The position numbers and the translations under genes were made by a program. DNA of 53,396 nt from a virus, in IMG/VR virus record IMGVR_UViG_3300025072_000006, positions 1 to 53,396 of that record; one strand, 5' to 3'. Numbering within the stretch: position 1 is the stretch's first letter; each line of letters opens with the position of its first letter. Under the pieces are notes generated by a model. That model made no database searches and was not told the DNA's origin. It worked only from the letters and a program-made list of their open reading frames with translations. Positions 33,438 to 42,000 of this stretch are shown one piece after another.

Positions 33438-33926
33438 CTAATACGTTAAAAATTGTTTTTGTGGTTTAGGAACTTCTCCAACTTTCAAACATTCTTTAAA
33501 CCATTCATCTGGGATATCTTTCTTTGCAACATGGGTTATCCCTAACTTATTTGCATACATTTCATATGTGGTTTTACTTCCCTTTGTTATTTTTTGGTTT
33601 GGATTTTGAAATACTATTCTTAAGTCAACTCCTGGATTAGAAGCTAATATATTTTTCATTTTTCTTCTATCAATAGTAGTCCATCTGCCTTTTGTTTCAA
33701 CATACATAGTTTCTCCATTTTTCTTTTGAAATATAAAGTCTGGTGTATATTTGTGATTTGTTGCTGGCACTACGTAATCTAATTTTTCAGTTTCGTAATT
33801 TACTGGATATTTTGCTTCTTTAATTTGATTAGCAACTGTTAATTCTAATCCAGATTTATAACCGTATTTATATGCCGCTTGTCGTTTTTTGCTTCCGGCA
33901 GTATGCCAATGATTTTTTTTCTTCAT
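33438..33926 (-). CDS. Holliday-junction endonuclease, T7 endonuclease I family
   Basis: I choose the ATG at 33926 (162 residues), which overlaps the upstream stop as TGATG; an ATG at 33944 would add six residues. The core matches T7 endonuclease I: YGYKSGLELTVANQI with Glu28, DYVVPATNHKYTPDF with Asp63, and MYVETKGRW with Glu77 and Lys79. In T7 the set is Glu20, Asp55, Glu65 and Lys67, so the first spacing is the same and the second is four longer. DLRIVFQNPNQKITKGSKTTY and the GITHVAKKDIPDEWF region also fit. It resolves branched DNA before packaging, a job done in T4 by the unrelated gp49. Past its stop it shares a sequence with bS21 (see findings). Confidence 0.9.
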   Translation of the reverse strand: MKKKNHWHTAGSKKRQAAYKYGYKSGLELTVANQIKEAKYPVNYETEKLDYVVPATNHKYTPDFIFQKKNGETMYVETKGRWTTIDRRKMKNILASNPGVDLRIVFQNPNQKITKGSKTTYEMYANKLGITHVAKKDIPDEWFKECLKVGEVPKPQKQFLTY

Positions 33927-34612
33927 CACTCTGCAGATCCCCATGGGAGTTCTGGGTCAACAGAATAATAATACTTGGTCCCATCTGGTCCAGGTAGTAT
34001 TAAATGAACAGGATCTTGTCCTCCAAAAAATGCCCACCCATCATCAATTTCAGCTGCTATACTATATGGATTTCCTATTACATCGCCAGTTTTTATATCT
34101 AATTCAACATCAATAGCCTCTGATCCGGCTAATTCATCTCCCTTTCCCCGATACCATTGTTTGTATGAATATTCCTGTCCAATAACTTGATTTTTCCCAA
34201 TTAACCATGCTTTCATTATTTTAAAATATGGATCTGTATCCCTTAACCCAGTTTTTTTTAGCCAGCCTTGAGCTAGCAAATTAAATTGTCTAGCAAACCA
34301 AACTTCATCATCTCCCCCACTTGTTCTTGCATCAGCCATTTGTTTTAACTTCATCGAGCCACCAGTTTCTTTCCACCAGTTTTCTGTCTTTATTGCTAAA
34401 GTCTTGGCTTTGTTAAAAGAATCCATATTCAAACCAACAGAAGATGAGTTGTTATTAGAATCACTAGAAGAGTTGTTATTGTTGTTATTGTTGTTATTGT
34501 TGTTATTAGAAGATTCTCCGTTATCATCATATTCTCCATCTCCTATTATTTGTTCCTTAAGATTCTTGGTTCTGAATCTTCTCATATTTTCTGCTAGTAT
34601 ATTTTTTTTCAT
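33926..34612 (-). CDS. Unknown protein with Asn run and capsid-targeting-like N-terminus
   Basis: A 228-residue protein. It opens MKKNILAENMRRFRTKNLKE; LAE at residues 6-8 followed by a basic helix resembles T4 internal-protein targeting sequences. Residues 35-55 are a low-complexity Asn/Ser stretch with twelve Asn in a row. From residue 60 a globular domain follows (ENWWKETGGSMKLKQMADAR, DDEVWFARQFNLLAQGWLKK, then QEYSYKQWYRGKGDELAGSE). I do not recognise it. The C-terminal part (DIKTGDVIGNPYSIAAEIDD) is beta-rich. It may be a structural or injected protein, judged only from the N-terminus and neighbours. It starts nine bases after the upstream stop. Confidence 0.6.
   Translation of the reverse strand: MKKNILAENMRRFRTKNLKEQIIGDGEYDDNGESSNNNNNNNNNNNNSSSDSNNNSSSVGLNMDSFNKAKTLAIKTENWWKETGGSMKLKQMADARTSGGDDEVWFARQFNLLAQGWLKKTGLRDTDPYFKIMKAWLIGKNQVIGQEYSYKQWYRGKGDELAGSEAIDVELDIKTGDVIGNPYSIAAEIDDGWAFFGGQDPVHLILPGPDGTKYYYSVDPELPWGSAE
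34472..34507. repeat. Microsatellite coding twelve Asn
   Basis: Four perfect copies of the 9-base unit GTTGTTATT lie in frame. Slippage would change the Asn linker in steps of three residues without breaking the frame. Confidence 0.9.
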
Positions 34613-34621
34613 TAGTATTCC

Positions 34622-35488
34622 TTAATTTAATTTTTTAATAGATTTTGCTAATGGTTTATCACGTTTCATCCACTTCTTTTTCTTCCTATTGAGGTGTTTA
34701 TAAGGAGCACTGTTATTTTTAGGATGTTCACCTAAATAAAACTTAATAGTATCTGGAGTAAGTCTATTCGAAGAATCTAGAACGAAATAACTTCCAATAG
34801 TACCCGTTGATTGAGGATCATTATTGTAGGATTCTAATTCACCAGATGTTTTCTTTTCACTTTTAGTTACCCAATTCCCACCATCTTTATAATTCCATTC
34901 AATCTTGTATAACCACCCTTTTGAATCTTTTAAATCATTATATAGTTTTATCGCAACATCTCTTTGTGCATCATCTTTTGCTCGTTCTTCAGCAGCAACT
35001 TTATTATAAGCTATTTGCACTTTTAATTTCTCCATCTCTTGTTTAATTTTTTCATCTGCTTTATCTTTAAAGCGAGAATGAATATCACTAATTTTATCAC
35101 TACGGATCAGAGTAGCCTTATTTACTTTTTCACCCTCCCAATATGAGTCTTTATCAGTAATCTCAAACATGTATATGGTAAACAATTGTTTACCAACAAA
35201 AGAAGTTTTACCTTCTTCTTTCCAAACATATAAAATTTTACTATTTTTATTCCAATTAGTTAAATTAGGCGAATTAGATAATATTGTTTTTATATCAGTT
35301 TCATCTAATTGCTTAATAAGTTTATTCTTAATAAAAAGAACATTCAGAAGCATAATATGAGAAGCAACAGCTTTAAAATCTTGTTTTGCTTTTTTCTTTT
35401 TATTAGGATTGTCGATAGTTTTTAACACATACTCATCATTTGGTTCACGAAAAGTATTCTCTAGTAATATTTCTTTAAGTTTAATCAT
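34622..35488 (-). CDS. Unknown protein with capsid-targeting-like N-terminus
   Basis: A 288-residue lysine-rich protein. I place the start at ATG 35488 (MIKLKEILLENTFREPND). An upstream in-frame ATG at 35506 overlaps the previous stop, but its six extra residues are encoded by the ATATTTATATAAA element itself. LLE at residues 8-10 with a preceding short helix resembles T4 capsid-targeting sequences (MKTYQEFIxE type). The middle has a charged helix (DKADEKIKQEMEKLKVQIAY); the C-terminus is very basic (YKHLNRKKKKWMKRDKPLAK), as expected for a DNA-associated protein. No family is recognised. A DNA-bound internal virion protein is a reasonable hypothesis. Confidence 0.6.
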   Translation of the reverse strand: MIKLKEILLENTFREPNDEYVLKTIDNPNKKKKAKQDFKAVASHIMLLNVLFIKNKLIKQLDETDIKTILSNSPNLTNWNKNSKILYVWKEEGKTSFVGKQLFTIYMFEITDKDSYWEGEKVNKATLIRSDKISDIHSRFKDKADEKIKQEMEKLKVQIAYNKVAAEERAKDDAQRDVAIKLYNDLKDSKGWLYKIEWNYKDGGNWVTKSEKKTSGELESYNNDPQSTGTIGSYFVLDSSNRLTPDTIKFYLGEHPKNNSAPYKHLNRKKKKWMKRDKPLAKSIKKLN

Positions 35489-35493
35489 TTTAT

Positions 35494-35501
35494 ATAAATA
35501 T
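35494..35501 (-). promoter_or_regulatory. ATATTTAT element touching the start at 35488
   Basis: Only five bases separate the core from the ATG. If this is a promoter, the mRNA would be nearly leaderless; otherwise translation couples to the upstream gene. Confidence 0.35.
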
Positions 35502-35505
35502 ACCA

Positions 35506-37050
35506 TTACATATCAATATCGATATTAATTAAAAAATTCATATCAACATCATCTCTTTTCTTAATTGCAGCACCCAATTTTCCTATTGCTAATAATTGTC
35601 CTGCATCATTATATAATCCAATTTCTGTTATATATGGATTAAAATTACTACCTGTTGCCCAATTTTGAATAGTCATATCATCATCTTTCAATGTGGTAGG
35701 ATTTTGAGATACATTAAAATCTCCTGCAGCTAATCTAGTTAAAACAGAATGCTCATATAATGTAATTGTACTCTGATAACTTGCAGTATAATTTGCTGTT
35801 AAAATATCATTATACCTATAATCAGGACTAGATATTACTACTAATCCTTGTTTATTAAATACATTCCCAACTCTATTAGTTTGCAACATCCCACCACCCT
35901 CCGTACGGTCCGATAACGACGTTATTTGAGCTTGGGTGAGCGCCTTATTAAAGATTCTAATTTCATCTAGATCTGCGTGTATGTTACCGTTATTGGGGCT
36001 ATAACCACCTATTTTCAAGGGGTCTTGATTGTCGATCCTAGCAGACGCAGTAAATGGAGTATTAAATTCAGATAACAGTAAATTTGACCCAATAGATGCG
36101 TGTAATGTTGCATCAATATACATATGCAATTCGCTTCCTGTCTTTTGGCATAATACGTGTGTCCAGCTACTGCTAACAAACGCAGATGAGGATATTTGGG
36201 CTATATAAGTATTAGACCCAGCTGCAGAAAATAATAATTGATTGCTACCACTTAATTCGATATTGAATGGGTATTGTGGTGTATTTGAAGCAGATATTTT
36301 TCCTAATAATAATTCATTAGTTGTTGCAGACCCACTTGATATAAAGAAAGAAATTGCATAATTATGGTCTCTATCATAATATCCTGGAATAGTAGTTTCT
36401 ATATAACCAGATCCAGAAAAGCTAGCTGCCAATCCGATTGGTAATTGGCTACCATTACTTGTTGTTACTCCATCTATATAAGTAACACCAGAAGCTGTAA
36501 TATATGGAACCCTAGTCAAATCAAAATATTCATTAAATCCTTCATTGAATACCTCGCCTCCAGGAAATGAACCAGTTGAAATAACAATATCGTATATATT
36601 TCCATATCTATCTGATTTTAGATCAACAGTGCCGTCATATATAAACGACTTTGGTTTAATTGCTTCTCCAAATTGTGTTTGTGGTATTGCAAATACAGAT
36701 GCAGATTCATATAAAAACTTCGAAGTGTAATTTAAATTTGTCTGACCATGTGTTTTGCTAGGCTCCGATTTTCTTTTATAAAATAATTGGTCGATAGAAT
36801 AATATGTTGAAAATTGATATGTTCCGTCTACATTAGTAGCAGAATTAAATGTATTGCTACTAGATATTTGGGGCAACGAAGAAACATAAATACCTTGTAA
36901 TGGATTATAACCATCAGCTACAGAACTACCAGAAGTAAATATAAATTGTTTATATGCTTGAAATTTATTAACTTGAAAGTCACCTGGCTCAACTTTTTTG
37001 AATACCTCCGGTGATATTCCTTTATATTCGTCTATGATATTGTTTGACAT
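35506..37050 (-). CDS. Tail structural protein with laminin G-like domain
   Basis: A 514-residue protein. Residues 205-380 form a laminin G / concanavalin-like sandwich: ASFSGSGYIETTIPGYYDRD, YAISFFISSGS, SWTHVLCQKTGSELHMYID and the closing LDEIRIFNKALTQAQITSL, the usual end of this fold. The C-terminal 90 residues (GDFNVSQNPTTL, then PYITEIGLYNDAGQLLAIGKL) match the end of the gene upstream. LamG-like domains commonly bind glycans, so a host-surface contact role is plausible. It belongs to the run of baseplate and fibre genes downstream of gp6. A leader of about 60 bases holds an ATATTTAT element. Confidence 0.7.
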   Translation of the reverse strand: MSNNIIDEYKGISPEVFKKVEPGDFQVNKFQAYKQFIFTSGSSVADGYNPLQGIYVSSLPQISSSNTFNSATNVDGTYQFSTYYSIDQLFYKRKSEPSKTHGQTNLNYTSKFLYESASVFAIPQTQFGEAIKPKSFIYDGTVDLKSDRYGNIYDIVISTGSFPGGEVFNEGFNEYFDLTRVPYITASGVTYIDGVTTSNGSQLPIGLAASFSGSGYIETTIPGYYDRDHNYAISFFISSGSATTNELLLGKISASNTPQYPFNIELSGSNQLLFSAAGSNTYIAQISSSAFVSSSWTHVLCQKTGSELHMYIDATLHASIGSNLLLSEFNTPFTASARIDNQDPLKIGGYSPNNGNIHADLDEIRIFNKALTQAQITSLSDRTEGGGMLQTNRVGNVFNKQGLVVISSPDYRYNDILTANYTASYQSTITLYEHSVLTRLAAGDFNVSQNPTTLKDDDMTIQNWATGSNFNPYITEIGLYNDAGQLLAIGKLGAAIKKRDDVDMNFLINIDIDM

Positions 37051-37078
37051 ATTAGTAGAAACCCATTATACATTTATA

Positions 37079-37086
37079 ATAAATAT
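37079..37086 (-). promoter_or_regulatory. ATATTTAT element before the LamG-like gene
   Basis: The sense strand reads TTATATTTATTATAAATG in the 62-base gap, about 28 bases before the ATG at 37050. Confidence 0.4.
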
Positions 37087-37112
37087 AACAGGCCTAAAAT
37101 CAATGATTTATT

Positions 37113-38351
37113 TTAAAAGTCTAATTTGACTTTAACTAACGCTTCCCTAGAGAATGATTTAAGTAATGGTTTACTTAATTTCGCAACTGCCAACAATTCT
37201 TGTTTATTATTATATAAACCAACTGTTGTTATATATGATATAGGCGCACCTACAAAAGTACTTTGTGCAAATTGTCCAACACTACCAGTTGTATATGACG
37301 GATTATTTGAGAAATTAAACATTCCATTTTTAATTCTTACAAAATAATTTGTACTAGTTACTGTTTCTTGGTTTCTAGCATCAAATCCGAAGGCACCAGA
37401 TCCGGATATAGAGTGGAATAAAGCATAATGATTATTTCCTTCAGAATCAGAACTTGTATTAGTATCAAATGCTAATTGTTGGTCTAACATCTTTCCATCT
37501 AATACCAATGCCCCATGTAGTGGATAAAACAATCCATAATATACAGGATCTGCAGTATTATAAATACCATCATCAATACTACCAGACACTATATTATATA
37601 CAATACCCGATTCTCCATTTGTGCCAACATTAACACTTGAGTCATCAATTAAAGTATAAGTTCCTGCCGTAAGTGTTACACTTCCAGTAGCATTACTCGC
37701 CCTAGAACCTATAGTTGTCAGCGGCAATTCCCAATTGCCTGCATCTAATTGCTCTTTCATTCTATTACGCTGTATATTAACAACATAAATCGAGTCAGTA
37801 CTCCCAGAACCAGCAGTAACAAATCTTGTTGCTGTTTTTTCTAATAATAATTGTTTATATTGACCATATGTAGCTTTTGATGCTGGGTTCGCTAAAGAGC
37901 CTAACTCAGATGATCCACTTCCCAATGCATTACCATAAGCTAAAGCATATTGTACTGCAGATCCTGTAGCACTAGGGTCTTTTTGGTATACATCTACATA
38001 ATGTCGTATTTGGTCTAGAGTTTCAGTTGAAGATGAAAAGTGTGTTGTTAATGTTCCTTGGTTATCACTCCACAATCCAGCAGTAACTAATTCTGTTTGG
38101 TTTTTAACTATATCTTCTGCTTGATTAAATACAGAAAATGTTTTACCCATATTTGATATTGTAGTTGCAGCTGTTTGTTGTGCTACCATTTGTTCTGCCA
38201 TTTGTTCAGCCAACGCTTGAATTTGTGAATTCACAGCTCCACCTATTCCTTCTTGACCAAGTTCTTTGAGTCTTTCTATAGCAGACCCCCTTGCTTTACC
38301 AATCCCATGTTTAGGATATTTTTTTAATTTATATATAAAATTTCTTTTCAT
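37113..38351 (-). CDS. Tail structural protein, relative of the next gene by its C-terminus
   Basis: A 412-residue protein. The N-terminus is basic (MKRNFIYKLKKYPKHGIGKA), then a helical stretch (SQIQALAEQMAEQMVAQQ). The middle is Ser/Gly/Thr-rich and beta-like. The last 90 residues (RIKNGMFNFSNNPSYTTGS, then PISYITTVGLYNNKQELLAV) share spacing and key residues with the C-terminus of the 514-residue neighbour. This points to a common module, perhaps for baseplate attachment. No enzyme motif is visible. It starts 21 bases after the previous gene without a clear ATATTTAT element. Confidence 0.65.
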   Translation of the reverse strand: MKRNFIYKLKKYPKHGIGKARGSAIERLKELGQEGIGGAVNSQIQALAEQMAEQMVAQQTAATTISNMGKTFSVFNQAEDIVKNQTELVTAGLWSDNQGTLTTHFSSSTETLDQIRHYVDVYQKDPSATGSAVQYALAYGNALGSGSSELGSLANPASKATYGQYKQLLLEKTATRFVTAGSGSTDSIYVVNIQRNRMKEQLDAGNWELPLTTIGSRASNATGSVTLTAGTYTLIDDSSVNVGTNGESGIVYNIVSGSIDDGIYNTADPVYYGLFYPLHGALVLDGKMLDQQLAFDTNTSSDSEGNNHYALFHSISGSGAFGFDARNQETVTSTNYFVRIKNGMFNFSNNPSYTTGSVGQFAQSTFVGAPISYITTVGLYNNKQELLAVAKLSKPLLKSFSREALVKVKLDF

Positions 38352-38372
38352 TCGGTTTATGCCTTATTATTG

Positions 38373-39041
38373 TTAACTAGTACTATCATTCATTGCTGTA
38401 TTAATTGTTAATTTATTTACAGTTAAATTAACAGTAGTACTACCACCAGTTTCATTTCCTATTATTGTTATAGTACTTGTTTTATTTGCTAATACCTGCT
38501 TTTTTGCAGATATTTGGAACGCAAACCCAGCAACAGCAACACTTTGATTATCTTCATTACTACCAACATATCCTGTACTAGTAGGAAGTACTGAATTTTG
38601 TAATGGTTGTGTTACCGATATATCTGCAGCATCGCTATCTGCTAATATTGCTGTATATCCATAAGTCGAATTCCCCCCTTGTAAATTACTAGTATTTGGA
38701 GATATAATTGCAGTATCTCCAGGCCCAACTAATACAATGCTAGAATTCCCAACTGTTACTACCGGTATTTGTGTTGTTGATTTGGGTAGTGTAACTAATT
38801 TATATCTTAATGCTTGAGTTCCATCTGCAATAGCTTCTGTTACAGGCATACTTTCAATAAGTATACCATAATAATCAGTACCTTCTTGGTGTCCTATATT
38901 CCATAAATTATAATCTATTTCATCATCACCTAACGCAAATTGTGTAATATTAAACGCATTTCCGCCTTTTGCTAGCAATTCTCTTCCCTTTAGAGTCAAT
39001 ATAGCATCGACTGTTACTGAACTGTTATTTAAATATCCCAT
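38373..39041 (-). CDS. Tail or baseplate structural protein, unknown
   Basis: A 222-residue protein. The N-terminal 100 residues (MGYLNNSSVTVDAILTLKGR, NITQFALGDDEIDYNLWN, then LIESMPVTEAIADGTQALRY and LVTLPKS) resemble a segment I have met in structural proteins of uncultured marine phages, where an 'FALGDDE-DY' phrase is frequent. The C-terminal half is Thr/Ser/Val-rich and beta-like (TSTITIIGNETGGSTTVNLT). The exact position in the virion is unknown. It has AAAGG before the start and an upstream ATATTTAT element. Confidence 0.6.
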   Translation of the reverse strand: MGYLNNSSVTVDAILTLKGRELLAKGGNAFNITQFALGDDEIDYNLWNIGHQEGTDYYGILIESMPVTEAIADGTQALRYKLVTLPKSTTQIPVVTVGNSSIVLVGPGDTAIISPNTSNLQGGNSTYGYTAILADSDAADISVTQPLQNSVLPTSTGYVGSNEDNQSVAVAGFAFQISAKKQVLANKTSTITIIGNETGGSTTVNLTVNKLTINTAMNDSTS

Positions 39042-39063
39042 TTTCTTTAACCTTTAATTTTAT

Positions 39064-39071
39064 ATAAATAT
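39064..39071 (-). promoter_or_regulatory. ATATTTAT element before the 222-residue gene
   Basis: The sense strand reads ATATTTATATAAAATTAAAGG, 22 bases before the ATG at 39041, touching the stop of the 1204-residue gene. Confidence 0.45.
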
Positions 39072-42000
39072 TACATTATATTATTTGTTGAATTAATATC
39101 CAACCCACCTTGTTGGCCTGGAGATTGTGTAATTATCTGATTTGGATTTGCTTCCATAAATTCTACTACAGGACCACCATCAATTGTGTCTGTTGAATCG
39201 ATATTAAAATCGGGGCTTGTCATCTTACATCCTATATATTCATGTCGTGCTTTTCCAATTGGCATATAATCCTGCACTTCAGCTGGGCGCATAACACTAC
39301 CAGAATATATATATTCATAAAATTCTGACAATCTACTACCAGTAATAGTTGGCATCACTCCTTCGCATAACCAATATGGAGTCGATGATTTTATCCACCC
39401 ACTTGAAGATCTAATTAAATAAGGATAACAATATGTAGTTCCATCATAATTATTTTGGCTACTAGTTAAATACGCTTCCATTTGGTCATCATCAAATGCT
39501 ATTATAGTAGCAACAGGTACAGAAGTAGATCCACTATACACAAGATACTGTGCATCCATATTTTGGTTTTCATATGCAACTAACTCTCCTTCATGTGATT
39601 CATCAAATCGATTAACATTTGGCAACGCTGTATCTTTACTTCGTTCTAATAAATTTGGTTGTATTAATAATCCAAGTATTTTATCCGCCCTAGCAGGCAA
39701 TAATTGTTCTAATTGTTTAAAGAATGATAAATCAAATAATGAAAAGATTTTAATATACGCATTAATATCATTTTTAGTATTATATTTTTTCCAATATTCA
39801 GATGCTACACGAATTAAATCAGGATACGATCTACTATTTTGGTCTCCCGGGTCTCCTATATAATCATCTAGACTCTGAAATCCTAATTGTGCAATGATAT
39901 CTTTATTAATCATTGTTTGTGGAGAATAATATACTCCTAATTTTTTGCTATCTAATGGAGCAGTATCAAATTGACTCCTTTCTGCTCTTGTTATAACATC
40001 TAATGCACCAACTATATTATTTGATTCCAATCTTATTTTATTATCATCAAATGTTCCTACCCCCAATGATATACCATCATAATAATATGTTTCTTCAATT
40101 GAATCATATGGTATATCATTAGTCCAACTTGCAAAAGAAGCAGATATTCCAGAAGGATTTGGTTCTACACCATTTAAACTTGAAGTCAATGAATGATTAA
40201 TTTTCTGTGTTAGTGGAACTCTAAATACTAATTCATCATATGCATCTATATTACCATCATATGCAGCAGGAGCTCTTGTGTGGTTAGAAAAAGGATCATC
40301 GAGATCACCAATTCCTGGTTCAACATTTAAACTTCCTGTCCACAATCTTAATTCTTGCAATTCTCCTTCTAATCGAGTTGCTCCAGTACTGGTACTTCCT
40401 AATGTAATAGTTCCAGTTGATGGTAAACTTGCAATGGCAGATGCCGAAACAGTAGATACAATTTTTCCGTATTTAGCTTTTCTAGCAACAATTTCCAGAC
40501 CCCCGGAAGTTCCAGACCCATAAGTCCCAGACCCATATCCTCCAGAACCATATACCATACCTATGCCGGAAACATAGCTTCCTGTACGTAATATAGTATT
40601 GACCCAATCTCCATTAAAACATTCAATTTCTGCAGACGCAGTTCCATTAATATTAATAGTACCCAATGTACCAGAAGAAAAATCAACAGTTACTGAATTG
40701 CCACCCACATTATATAAATTCATTGTGCTTGACATCGTAGGATTAGTTAATATGTTCTCTGTGCGGAATCTTAATTCTACACTGCCAATTGGCTGATCAT
40801 AATTGATTATAACAGTACCAGCTGGATTTCTAATTAGATCTAGTGCATAATCAAAATTCAATTGTTCATATATTGGAATACGGTCTAATCTAGGCCCACC
40901 ATATTCTTTAATAGTAATTAATGATTGTGGTACTCCATAACAAGCTAATAATGCTTGAATACTTCTTTTTGTGCCTTTAGATTTTAATAACCCAGGAATA
41001 TTATTAACTATTCTCCTCCATATATTATAAGTCACATCTCGCGCGGATACTGCAGGCTCACCAACAGAATTAGATCCGGTTAATGGAGTCCCATATTCAT
41101 TTGTTCCTAATGTATATTCCCATAAATTTTTATGTTGGTTGCCATCTTGTAAATTCCATCCAAATTGTTTTGCCACAGAATATAATAATTTATTTGGCAT
41201 TCCTAAATTAGGATGTTCATCTCTTTTATTAATTCGAGTCATTGCGTTAATATACGTATAAAGTATATCATAATGTTGACCTAACATATTAACAAACGTT
41301 GATAATTGTACATTGCTTTCATCTAATAATATAAATTCAGGCACAGATTTGGTTAATATATTAAGATTTCTGTTATCATATATCGATGCACTGTCATATA
41401 ATCCATCATACCAATTTTCAAATTGACTACTCGTAATAGAGTATTGTATATATGGATAAGTAGAATTTGATTTTGGATTTGGATTTATATAACTACCAGT
41501 CATAAATTCAACTGTTGGATTTTCTAACGGAATTTCATGAGTAAACATTCCAGATGAAGATTCGTAATACAAAAATTGTTCAAAATTATCAAATCCACCA
41601 ATTAATCTAGATTTTAACGTATCATAATCTGCTGCATTAGTTATAGAAACAGATCCAGATAGTTGTGATGCCGAAGAAGACTGTTCTGTATAATATTCTA
41701 ACAAATTTAATTTATATCTGTAATTAACAAGTCGCTCTGTAGCAGAACTATAAAATACAAAATTATTAAAATCAGTATAATCTATACTTAATCCAACTCC
41801 TGACAAACTGCCCGAAAAATATGCATCGACAATCTCTTGTGATGTTTGTGTTGATGATCCTAATAGATCATTCCATGTTTTTAAATCAGTCTCCGCAGAA
41901 ACATCAAATGGTTGATTATTTGCTTGCCAATTTGGCCCAGATAATGTATTAAATGTTTTTATCGTATCTTTTGAGTATATAACTACATTATCAATATATG

